A stretch of DNA of 5,801 nt. Origin: Paracoccaceae bacterium. GTDB lineage: Bacteria; Pseudomonadota; Alphaproteobacteria; Rhodobacterales; Rhodobacteraceae. Of this stretch, positions 1-5,665 are shown one piece after another (position 1 is the stretch's first letter; each line of letters starts with the position of its first letter). Location of the stretch: assembly GCA_012036325.1 (NCBI GenBank), contig JAAUPC010000241.1:1-5801 (forward strand), read 5' to 3'. The notes below the pieces were generated by a model. That model saw only the letters and a list, made by a program, of their open reading frames with translations, was not told the DNA's origin and made no database searches. Both the position numbers and the translations under genes were made by a program.

Positions 1-681
1 AGCGATGACCACGCCTTTCGGCAGGCCCCAGCGGGCGGCCAATGCCTCACGGAGATGACCAGAAACGGCAGAGCCTTCGACAAGCCGGGGCATCTGGGCG
101 CGGGTCAGGCCGGTGGCGGCCAGAAGGTCATTGGACCAGTCGCGCTTGCCGGTATCCAGCCAGGAGGTCCCGGCGGCATCGGACATTTCGCCGACATGCT
201 CGCCCGTCAGCCAGAGGCGCAGGTAATCCTTGGGCAAGAGGATCTTGGCGACGCGGTCCCAGATGCGGGGTTCATGGGTGCGGACCCACATCAGCTTTGG
301 CGCGGTGAAGCCGGGGAAGACGATGTTGCCGGTCAGGCGGCGGAACATCGGGTCGCCGTCCAGCTCGGCCGCCTCTTCATGGCTGCGGGTGTCATTCCAC
401 AGGATACAGGGGCGAAGGACCTCATCGCCCGCATCCAGCAAGGTGGCACCGTGCATGTGGCCCGAAAGCCCGATGCCGCGCACTTCGCCAAGGCCCTTGG
501 CGGCAAGCTGGTCCAGCACGGCCTCAGCCGCGGAAATCCAGTCCGAGGGGGATTGCTCGCTCCACCCTTCGGCCGGGCGGGACACGGTCAGGGGGGCGGT
601 CGCTTCGGCGAGGACGGTCTGATCCTCGCCGATGAGAATGCCCTTGAGGCCTGAGGTCCCCAGGTCAAGGCCGATATACAT
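1..681 (-). CDS. xylB: Xylulokinase, N-terminal half (partial, cut by window edge)
   Basis: Phosphorylates D-xylulose to D-xylulose 5-phosphate with ATP in the cytoplasm; FGGY carbohydrate kinase family. The ATG is at 681-679 and the frame stays open for 227 codons to the left edge, about half of the roughly 480-residue family length. Visible marks are the N-terminal nucleotide-phosphate loop DLGTSG (residues 6-11), LTVSRP and WSEQ (31-43), the substrate-site GHMHGATLLDA (74-84), ILWNDTR (93-99), PGFTAPKL (123-130), LLPKDYLRL (148-156) and MSDAAGTSWLD (166-176). These resemble E. coli XylB, as I recall it, closely enough to favour xylulokinase over glycerol or gluconate kinase. The catalytic Asp of the family's GGGD-type motif should lie just past the edge. 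The start follows the xylG stop by one base (TGAGATG), so translation is probably coupled. No frameshift is seen in the visible part. Confidence 0.96.
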   Translation of the reverse strand, partial: MYIGLDLGTSGLKGILIGEDQTVLAEATAPLTVSRPAEGWSEQSPSDWISAAEAVLDQLAAKGLGEVRGIGLSGHMHGATLLDAGDEVLRPCILWNDTRSHEEAAELDGDPMFRRLTGNIVFPGFTAPKLMWVRTHEPRIWDRVAKILLPKDYLRLWLTGEHVGEMSDAAGTSWLDTGKRDWSNDLLAATGLTRAQMPRLVEGSAVSGHLREALAARWGLPKGVVIA

Positions 682-682
682 C

Positions 683-1444
683 TCAGGCCGCCAGCGCCGG
701 CTTCTTGCCCAGGATGATCATGCTGAGGATGTCCTCATCGGTGACTTCATCGACGTTGACCGTGCCGACCAGTTGGCCGTTCTTCATCACGCTTGCCCGA
801 TCGCACAGCTTCATGACGTTGTGGATGTCATGTTCGATCAGGAAGATACCAAGGCCTTGCGCCTTCAGTTCCTGGATCAGCTCTGACACCATCTGCGTCT
901 CATGCGGGCCAAGGGCGGCGGTCGGTTCGTCCATGATCAGGATCTTGGCGTTGAAGTAGACCGCCCGCGCGATGGCGACCGACTGGCGCTGCCCGCCGGA
1001 AAGCGCCGAGACCGGCACGCCGAACTTGCGGAAGTTTGGGTTGAGGCGGCCCATGATCTTGCGCGTCTCAGCCTCCATCTTCGCCTCATCGACGAAGCCA
1101 AGGCTGTTCACCAGTTCCCGCCCGAGGAAGAGGTTCGAGGCGGCGTCAAGGTTGTCGGCCAGCGCAAGGGTCTGGTAGATCGTTTCGATGTTATGGCTGC
1201 GGGCGTCGCGGGGGTTGTTGATCTCAACCTCCTGGCCGTTGATCAGGATCTGCCCGGCATCGGCCTTGTAGGCGCCCGACAGGCATTTGATCAGCGTCGA
1301 CTTGCCCGCGCCGTTGTGGCCCAGAAGGCCGACAACTTCGCCGGGGTGAAGATCGACGGTGACGTGATCGACGGCCTTGATGCCGCCGAACGAGATCGAG
1401 ATGTCGCGCAGCTCGACCAGCGGGGTTCCGGTTCTGTCTACCAT
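683..1444 (-). CDS. xylG: Sugar ABC importer ATP-binding subunit, single ABC domain
   Basis: Energises the xylose importer by ATP hydrolysis at the cytoplasmic face of XylH. The 253-residue protein contains one complete ABC domain: Walker [10 protein letters not shown] (42-50), Q-loop Gln91 in IYQTLAL, signature LSGGQRQ (148-154), Walker B ILIMDEP (168-174) with the catalytic Glu173, D-loop region AALGP (176-180) and switch His205 in LIEHD. All key residues are present. Classical XylG, RbsA and MglA are about 500 residues with two fused ABC domains, so this is the FrcA-like half-size form and should act as a homodimer. ATG at 1444 is supported by a GGGG Shine-Dalgarno at 1453-1456, eight bases upstream and directly after the xylH stop. 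The gap from xylH is 12 bases and to xylB one base. The substrate is assigned from the neighbours; the protein alone would only say CUT2-family sugar ATPase. Confidence 0.95.
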   Translation of the reverse strand: MVDRTGTPLVELRDISISFGGIKAVDHVTVDLHPGEVVGLLGHNGAGKSTLIKCLSGAYKADAGQILINGQEVEINNPRDARSHNIETIYQTLALADNLDAASNLFLGRELVNSLGFVDEAKMEAETRKIMGRLNPNFRKFGVPVSALSGGQRQSVAIARAVYFNAKILIMDEPTAALGPHETQMVSELIQELKAQGLGIFLIEHDIHNVMKLCDRASVMKNGQLVGTVNVDEVTDEDILSMIILGKKPALAA

Positions 1445-1456
1445 GATGTCAGCCCC

Positions 1457-2848
1457 TTACTTGATGCGTTTGCGGTAAACGATGTCGAGCCAGACGGCGA
1501 GGACGAGCGCCACGCCAATCACGATCCTTTGGTATGAGCCGTCGCCGAAGCCAATCAGCACCATCCCGGTCTGCAGGCTGGTCAGGATCAGCGCGCCGAT
1601 GATCGCGCCGTAGATCGTGCCCACACCCCCGGCGAGAGACGTGCCCCCGACAACCGCGGCGGCGATGACGTAAAGCTCATCCAGGTTGCCCATCGCGTTG
1701 GTGGCCGAGTTCTGGCGGGCAGCACCGATCACGGCGGCGATCCCGGCAAGACCACCCATCAGGGTGAAAATCTTCACCGTCATGGCGCGGGTATTGATGC
1801 CCGATAGGGCGGCTGCCTCGGGGTTGCCGCCGATGGCGAAGACATAGCGGCCAAAGCGGGTGCGGGTCATCAGGATGGTCATGAAGATGGCCACAGCAAT
1901 CAGGATCAGCACGGGATAGGCAAAGCCGTGGCCGAACGTGGCGCAGACGCCTTCATAGATCGTGTCGTTGTCCTTGGCGCATTCCGGCAGCTCTTGGCCG
2001 ATGCTTTCATAGTACTTCGCGATGTTGCCGCGCGGCCAGACATAGGCGTTGACCATGGCTGTCGCACCGACGATGACCGCACAGATGAGGCCGATCACGA
2101 AGGTTTCGGCCCAGGCGGGGCGTTGGGCAAAGCCGTGCAGCGTGCGCGCTTTTCGGCCGCTGAGGAAGGCCCAGACGACGAAGACGCAAGCGATGACGGC
2201 GAAGATCCAGCTGCCGGTGCGGCCAAGCGCACCGAAGGACCCGCCGCCGATCAGGGCGAAGGTTTCGTCCATCGGTGCAATTGTCTTGCCGCCAGCCACA
2301 AGGAAAGCCGCACCCCGCCAGACCAGAAGGCCGCCCAGCGTGACGATGAACGAAGGGATGCTCAGAAAGGCAATCAGCACACCCTGGAAGGCCCCGATCA
2401 GGGCACCCATCGCGATGCCGAAGACCACGGTGATGATCCAGATCGACGGATGCCCAAGGCCCATTGCGGGGGTCAGATATTCGACCTGCAACAAGCCCAT
2501 ATACATGCCGACCATGCCCATGATGGACCCGACCGACAGGTCAATGTTGCGGGTGATGATGACCAGCACCATCCCCGTGGCCATGATGCCGATATAGGCG
2601 GTCTGGACCGACAGGTTCCACAGGTTGCGCGGGGTCAGAAAGCCGTTCGCCTCGGCCTGGCTTGCGCCGAGCAGAAGCGAGGGGCGTCCAAGGACAAAAG
2701 CGGAATAGGCCTCAAAGGCGACCCAGATGAGCAAGAGGGCACCGACCATGCCCAGAAGCCGGGGGTCAATCTCGGTGGCGCGCAGGAAGCGAGCGAAGCC
2801 GCTTTCCGTCTGAACCTGCGGGGAGTGGGGTTGGGGTGCGTTCGTCAT
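1457..2848 (-). CDS. xylH: Xylose ABC importer permease (CUT2/ribose type)
   Basis: Inner-membrane channel subunit that receives sugar from XylF; 463 residues. Hydrophobic segments lie near residues 31-51, 80-98, 104-120, 136-160, 162-185, 212-230, 248-270, 309-328, 357-377, 391-403, 408-432 and 441-457. Family marks are NIDLSVGS (101-108) after the second segment, SIPSFIVTLGG (163-173), the cytoplasmic GGNPEAAALSGI (340-351) that should contact XylG, and VVGGTSLAGGVGTIYGA (399-415). It is longer than the usual 320-390 residues because of a hydrophilic N-terminus and a central insert at about 231-308. I chose ATG 2848 (MTNAPQ): GAGGAT and an upstream GGA precede it, although GAGG is only two bases away. 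The in-frame ATG at 2947 would add 33 Ser/Arg-rich residues that look like leader and would begin inside the terminator A-tract. xylG follows 12 bases later. A terminator-like hairpin lies 97 bases upstream, so expression is probably lower than that of xylF. Confidence 0.94.
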   Translation of the reverse strand: MTNAPQPHSPQVQTESGFARFLRATEIDPRLLGMVGALLLIWVAFEAYSAFVLGRPSLLLGASQAEANGFLTPRNLWNLSVQTAYIGIMATGMVLVIITRNIDLSVGSIMGMVGMYMGLLQVEYLTPAMGLGHPSIWIITVVFGIAMGALIGAFQGVLIAFLSIPSFIVTLGGLLVWRGAAFLVAGGKTIAPMDETFALIGGGSFGALGRTGSWIFAVIACVFVVWAFLSGRKARTLHGFAQRPAWAETFVIGLICAVIVGATAMVNAYVWPRGNIAKYYESIGQELPECAKDNDTIYEGVCATFGHGFAYPVLILIAVAIFMTILMTRTRFGRYVFAIGGNPEAAALSGINTRAMTVKIFTLMGGLAGIAAVIGAARQNSATNAMGNLDELYVIAAAVVGGTSLAGGVGTIYGAIIGALILTSLQTGMVLIGFGDGSYQRIVIGVALVLAVWLDIVYRKRIK

Positions 2849-2945
2849 ATCCTCGTCCAGCCTGAGAGAGGGGTATGGCTGGGCCAGTGTCTTTCGCCCA
2901 TGGGACGAAGACGACACTCCGACAAAGGGAGAAAGGCCACCCGCC
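2849..2945 (-). other. Leader between the terminator and xylH
   Basis: This short stretch holds no gene. A 6-bp inverted repeat CCAGCC/GGCTGG (2857-2862 and 2877-2882, 14-base loop) lies directly upstream of the xylH ribosome-binding region and could partly mask it in the mRNA. I saw no convincing -35/-10 pair, which supports xylH being reached by readthrough from xylF copy 1. Confidence 0.35.
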
Positions 2946-2984
2946 AAAAAGGAAAACGGCGCCGCCCGAAGGCGGACGGCGCCG
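2946..2984 (-). terminator. Intrinsic terminator or attenuator between xylF copy 1 and xylH
   Basis: On the minus strand, a GC-rich hairpin is followed at once by TTTTCCTTTTT (bases 2956-2946). The apical stem is CCGCC/GGCGG closed by a TTCG tetraloop, and a lower stem CGGCG/CGCCG is set off by a four-base bulge; together they cover 2957-2984. It lies 15 bases after the xylF stop. Because xylH begins about 100 bases further on with no clear promoter between, it probably lets part of transcription through, giving much binding protein and less membrane complex. Confidence 0.75.
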
Positions 2985-2999
2985 AAAGATCAGCCTAGA

Positions 3000-4025
3000 T
3001 CACTGGCAGGCGGCGACGCCTTCCATGGCGCCTTCGCAAGCCTGTTCCTTGGTGATGTGGCCCGCGTCGATCGCCAGGTTCAGCGTGTCCTTGGTGATCG
3101 GGGTCGGGTTCAGAAGGATCGCGTTCATTTCAACGCCCTTCTCGCCGCCCGAGAACTTGGTCGCGTTCGGGATCGCGTCGAGCGCGGTGCCGTCAGCCAG
3201 CATGCCGGCGATTTCGCCAGCGGCCTTGCCGAGGTCACGGGCGTTCTTCCAGACCGAAACCGTCTGCGTGCCACGGGCAACGCGGTTGATCGCGGCAAGG
3301 TCGCCGTCCTGACCACCAAGCGGAACGTTCAGGCCCTGAGCCGCCAGAGCGGCCGCAGCGCCACCGGCCATGCCGTCGTTCTGCGACAGAACGGCGTCAA
3401 CGGCGTTGTTGTTGGCGGTCAGGATCTGTTCCATGTTCTTCTGGGCGTTCTCGGGCTTCCAGCCGTCCGAGTTCGCTTCGCCGACGATCACGATGTCGCC
3501 CGAGGCAACAGCGGCGCCGATGACTTCTTCCATGCCCTGACGCAGGAAGCCAACGTTCGGGTCACCCGGGTCGCCCTTGATGATCGCATAGTTGCCTTTC
3601 GGGGCCACGGCGAACACCGATTCCGCGATGATGCGGCCGACACCGACGTTGTCGAAGGTCAGGTAGAAGGTGCGGTCGTCTTCGATCAAGCGGTCATAGC
3701 CGACGACCGGGATCCCTTCGGCAGCGGCTTTCTCGATGGCCGGCGCGATAGCGTCCTTGTCCCAGGCGTTGATGATCAGGGCGTCCACGCCCTGGGCGAT
3801 CAGCGCGTCGATGTCCGAAAGCTGCTTTTCAGCCGAGGACTGTGCGTCGGCCGAGACATACTCGTTGCCAGCAGCTTCGATGGCGGCCTTCATGGCAGCT
3901 TCGTCGATCTTCCAGCGCTCTTCCTGGAACTGAGCCCAAGACACGCCGATCTTCTTGCCTTCCGCGAGCGCGGCCGACGAAAAGCCAGTCACCGCCAGAA
4001 CGGCGACGAGAATTGCGTTACGCAT
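3000..4025 (-). CDS. xylF: Periplasmic D-xylose-binding protein, copy 1 (permease-proximal)
   Basis: Captures xylose in the periplasm and delivers it to XylH. Of 341 residues, 1-21 form a signal peptide (MRN, hydrophobic core, cleavage after ALA, mature start EGKKIGVSW); there is no lipobox Cys. The rest is a two-lobed periplasmic binding protein. Motifs matching the ligand-contact regions of XylF as I recall them are all present: EERW (35-38), YDR (110-112), FDNVGVG (124-130), SDGWKPENA (186-194), SQNDG (214-218), GGQDGD (237-242) and SVWK (257-260). Residues 187-213 read especially like E. coli XylF (DGWxPENA, LTANNN). Cys330 and Cys340 near the C-terminus are shared with copy 2. The start has a strong AGGGAGG (4031-4037) five bases upstream. 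The gene has its own operator-like site and TTGACA box, and a terminator-like hairpin follows. Xylose is the likely ligand; another aldopentose is possible. Confidence 0.95.
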   Translation of the reverse strand: MRNAILVAVLAVTGFSSAALAEGKKIGVSWAQFQEERWKIDEAAMKAAIEAAGNEYVSADAQSSAEKQLSDIDALIAQGVDALIINAWDKDAIAPAIEKAAAEGIPVVGYDRLIEDDRTFYLTFDNVGVGRIIAESVFAVAPKGNYAIIKGDPGDPNVGFLRQGMEEVIGAAVASGDIVIVGEANSDGWKPENAQKNMEQILTANNNAVDAVLSQNDGMAGGAAAALAAQGLNVPLGGQDGDLAAINRVARGTQTVSVWKNARDLGKAAGEIAGMLADGTALDAIPNATKFSGGEKGVEMNAILLNPTPITKDTLNLAIDAGHITKEQACEGAMEGVAACQ

Positions 4026-4104
4026 AGTATCCTCCCTATGGACATCGGCCTGCGAGGGGCCGGCCCGGCAGATTCGCCGGAACGGGCGGAAAAATGCCGC
4101 GAAT
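4026..4104 (-). other. xylF copy 1 mRNA leader
   Basis: The leader between the operator and the start codon is about 79 bases, almost the same as the 77 bases in front of xylF copy 2. It contains the Shine-Dalgarno AGGGAGG at 4031-4037, a perfect 10-bp palindrome GGGCCGGCCC at 4057-4066, and a 5-bp stem CCGGC/GCCGG at 4065-4080. The last two overlap, so alternative folds are possible. I see no known riboswitch pattern. Confidence 0.3.
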
Positions 4105-4126
4105 AATTTCAGTTGTCAAAATAAAA
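4105..4126 (-). promoter_or_regulatory. Putative regulator operator with embedded -35 box, xylF copy 1
   Basis: These 22 bases occur identically at 5288-5309 in front of the other xylF gene. The core, read on the plus strand, is TTTCAGTTGTCAAAATAAA (4107-4125), an imperfect palindrome of form TTTnnnTTGTCAAnnnAAA. On the minus strand the centre gives TTGACA (4119-4114), a consensus -35 hexamer. Seventeen bases downstream stands only a weak CATTTT. Identity to the base between two otherwise different intergenic regions argues for a binding site. Assigning it to the neighbouring ROK regulator is inference. Confidence 0.72.
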
Positions 4127-4162
4127 AGTAAGGGCGCCGGTCCACCTGGAACCCGCGCCCTT
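4120..4162 (-). terminator. Strong intrinsic terminator after xylF copy 2
   Basis: On the minus strand a perfect 8-bp stem AAGGGCGC/GCGCCCTT (4162-4155 and 4137-4130) is extended inward by GGTTCC/GGACC with a bulge, closes on a short AGGT loop, and is followed by ACTTTTTATTTT. It lies about 25 bases past the xylF copy 2 stop. Its T-tract is the same DNA as the A-rich flank of the next operator (4105-4126), so the end of one transcript abuts the promoter of the next. Confidence 0.88.
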
Positions 4163-4187
4163 GGTCATAGCCGGGAAACGACTTCGG

Positions 4188-5210
4188 TCAGCAGCCCGCC
4201 ACGCCGGGCTGTGCGCCTTCGCAGGCGTCCTTGCGGGTGATGTGGTCCGCTTCGATCACCAGGTTCAGGTTTTCCTTGGTGATGGGCGTCGGGTTCAGAA
4301 GGATGGTGTTGTAGGTCAGACCCTTGTCGCCCCCGGTAAAGCGGGTGGAATCGGGGACGCGGTTCATCGCCACGCCATCGGCCAAAAGGCCTGCAACCTT
4401 GCCGGCGGCCTTGCCAAGTTCGCGGTTGTTCTTCCAGACCGACACCAGTTGCGTGCCGCGCGCCACGCGGTTCAGCGCGGCTGGGTCACCGTCCTGACCG
4501 CCGACCGGAACGCTGAGGCCCTGGGCCTCCAGCGCCTGGATCACCGCGCCAGCGATGCCGTCGTTCTGCGCCAGCACCGCATCAACCTTGTTGCCATTGT
4601 CGGCCAGAATCTTTTCCATTGCGGCAAAGGCGCTGTCCGGGGCCCAGCCATCGGCGTTCGCCTCGCCGACGATGGTGATGCTGCCGCCTGCAACAGCGGC
4701 ACCGATGACTTCTTCCATGCCTTGCCGCAGGAAACCCACGTTCGCATCGGCTGGATCGCCTTTCAGGATGACATAGTTGCCCTCAGGCTGCGCCTGGCGG
4801 ACGATGGCCGCGATGATGCGGCCGACGCCGACGTTGTCGAAGGTGATGTAGAAGACACGATCATCCTCGATCAGGCGGTCATAGCTGATGACGGGAATGC
4901 CCGCTTCGGCGGCCATGTCGATGGCGGGCAGGATCGCCTCACGGTCGACGGGAAGGATGACCAGGGCTTCGACGCCCTGCTCGATCATGGTGCGGATGTC
5001 CTCAAGCTGCTTTTCAGCAGAGGCTTCGGCATTGGCGGTGATGTATTCGTTGCCATCGCGCTGGATCGACGACCGCATGGCAGCGGCATCAAACTTCCAG
5101 CGCGGTTCCTGGAAGTTGGACCAGGACACTCCGATCTTGCGGCCCTCGGCCAAAGCAGCGGACGAGAAACCGGTCACCGCCACAACTGCGGCGAGAATCA
5201 GGTTACGCAT
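4188..5210 (-). CDS. xylF: Periplasmic D-xylose-binding protein, copy 2 (regulator-proximal)
   Basis: Second substrate-binding subunit for the same importer. It has 340 residues with signal peptide 1-21 (cleavage after ALA, mature start EGRKIGVSW). It aligns with copy 1 end to end without a gap; by hand count about 231 of 340 positions match (about 68%). Ligand-site motifs are kept: PRW (36-38), YDR (110-112), ADGW (186-189), AQNDG (214-218), GGQDGD (237-242), SVWK (257-260). Differences cluster at 84-94 (ILPVDR against IINAWDK), at 131-142, at 190-208 and at 279-300. Cys330 and Cys340 are conserved. The ATG at 5210 has AGGGAGG (5220-5226) nine bases upstream; a nearer ATG at 5217 opens only a four-codon frame. 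It is first in the locus, next to the divergent regulator, and ends in a strong terminator, so it is probably a monocistronic unit. It may differ from copy 1 in affinity or in the pentose preferred. Confidence 0.94.
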   Translation of the reverse strand: MRNLILAAVVAVTGFSSAALAEGRKIGVSWSNFQEPRWKFDAAAMRSSIQRDGNEYITANAEASAEKQLEDIRTMIEQGVEALVILPVDREAILPAIDMAAEAGIPVISYDRLIEDDRVFYITFDNVGVGRIIAAIVRQAQPEGNYVILKGDPADANVGFLRQGMEEVIGAAVAGGSITIVGEANADGWAPDSAFAAMEKILADNGNKVDAVLAQNDGIAGAVIQALEAQGLSVPVGGQDGDPAALNRVARGTQLVSVWKNNRELGKAAGKVAGLLADGVAMNRVPDSTRFTGGDKGLTYNTILLNPTPITKENLNLVIEADHITRKDACEGAQPGVAGC

Positions 5211-5287
5211 TCGTCATTACCTCCCTCTTTCGGCAAATTTGCCTGAACGGCGTTAATGCCGAAATCCAGCAAAACCGTGGCGGTGAC

Positions 5288-5309
5288 AATTTCAGTTGTC
5301 AAAATAAAA
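5288..5309 (-). promoter_or_regulatory. Putative regulator operator with embedded -35 box, xylF copy 2 / divergent regulator
   Basis: This is the second identical copy of the 22-base site. The TTTnnnTTGTCAAnnnAAA palindrome is at 5290-5308, and minus-strand TTGACA is at 5302-5297. In this copy a further inverted repeat GACAA-6-TTGTC (5285-5300) exists that copy 1 lacks. No good -10 box follows at 16-18 bases. It sits 77 bases before xylF copy 2 and 113 bases before the regulator ATG, so a protein bound here could control both directions, which would include autoregulation. Confidence 0.72.
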
Positions 5310-5343
5310 CTGGTGATGAAAACTTGGGCAGAATGTTGATCCA

Positions 5344-5370
5344 CCCTGCTTCGGGTGTTTCGAGGCAGGG
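5344..5370 (+). other. Hairpin in the regulator leader
   Basis: A near-perfect inverted repeat has arms CCCTGCTTCG (5344-5353) and CGAGGCAGGG (5361-5370) around a 7-base loop, GGTGTTT. Nine pairs are Watson-Crick and one would be G-U in RNA. No T-tract follows, so it is not an intrinsic terminator. It could be a leader-RNA structure of the regulator mRNA or a second protein-binding palindrome. A smaller repeat TGGCC/GGCCA follows at 5384-5397. Confidence 0.5.
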
Positions 5371-5422
5371 CAGACGGCGAATCTGGCCAAATGGCCACAA
5401 CATTACTTCGGAGACTGAATAA

Positions 5423-5665
5423 ATGCCGCGGGCGATCCGGCCGGAGCCAAGTGAGGGACGCAACGGGGTTGGCCCGCTGATCCCGCCGCTGTCCGAATCG
5501 CAGCGCCCGCTGCGGCAGCAGGTGTTCGAACTGGTGCGCGCGGCGGGTCTGATCCCCCGGGTGCAGGTGGCCAAGGACCTTGGGGTCAGCCCGGCCAGCG
5601 TGACGACCATCACCTCGGAGCTGATCGAGGCGGGGCTGATCGAAGAGGTCGCAGCCCCCCGCTGA
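5423..5665 (+). pseudogene. xylR: ROK-family transcriptional regulator, N-terminal fragment (broken)
   Basis: In the intact family this is a sugar-responsive repressor with an N-terminal winged helix and a C-terminal ROK (sugar-kinase-like) domain, about 400 residues in all. Only 80 residues are here. Residues about 27-78 form the winged helix-turn-helix, with VAKDLGVSPASVTTITSELIEAGLIEE (49-75) as the two helices and start of the wing, typical of ROK/NagC-XylR heads. The reading frame stops at TGA 5663-5665 exactly where the wing should lead into a Gly/Arg/Pro-rich linker, and no frame downstream resumes a ROK domain in the remaining 136 bases. The start ATG has GGAG (5410-5413) nine bases upstream. 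It is divergent from xylF copy 2 with a shared operator between. A fragment this short might still bind DNA but lacks the inducer-sensing and dimerising part. Real truncation and an assembly junction are both possible. The symbol follows Gram-positive ROK XylR usage and the context. Confidence 0.75.

Noticed and set aside
55..654. Plus-strand open frame of 199 codons opposite xylB
   Set aside because: The minus strand encodes unmistakable xylulokinase motifs; the plus-strand translation has none.
2849..2947. Upstream in-frame start extending XylH by 33 residues
   Set aside because: The extension is Ser/Arg-rich without family character, begins in the T-tract of the terminator, and the start at 2848 has its own purine-rich upstream sequence.
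1928..2998. Long plus-strand open frame of 356 codons opposite xylH
   Set aside because: It is antisense to a clear permease gene; its translation is Asp/His/Gly/Arg-rich low-complexity sequence typical of the complement of GC-rich coding DNA.
3057..4106. Plus-strand open frame of 349 codons opposite xylF copy 1
   Set aside because: It is a shadow of the binding-protein gene and has no recognisable domain.
5203..5217. Four-codon frame (ATG ACG AAT GCG TAA) overlapping the xylF copy 2 start
   Set aside because: It lies only two bases from the Shine-Dalgarno and is probably chance; the start at 5210 has normal nine-base spacing and matches the copy 1 N-terminus.
4161..5246. Plus-strand open frame of 361 codons opposite xylF copy 2
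   Set aside because: It is antisense to a clear gene. Its similarity to the frame opposite copy 1 simply mirrors the xylF duplication, so it is not independent evidence for coding.
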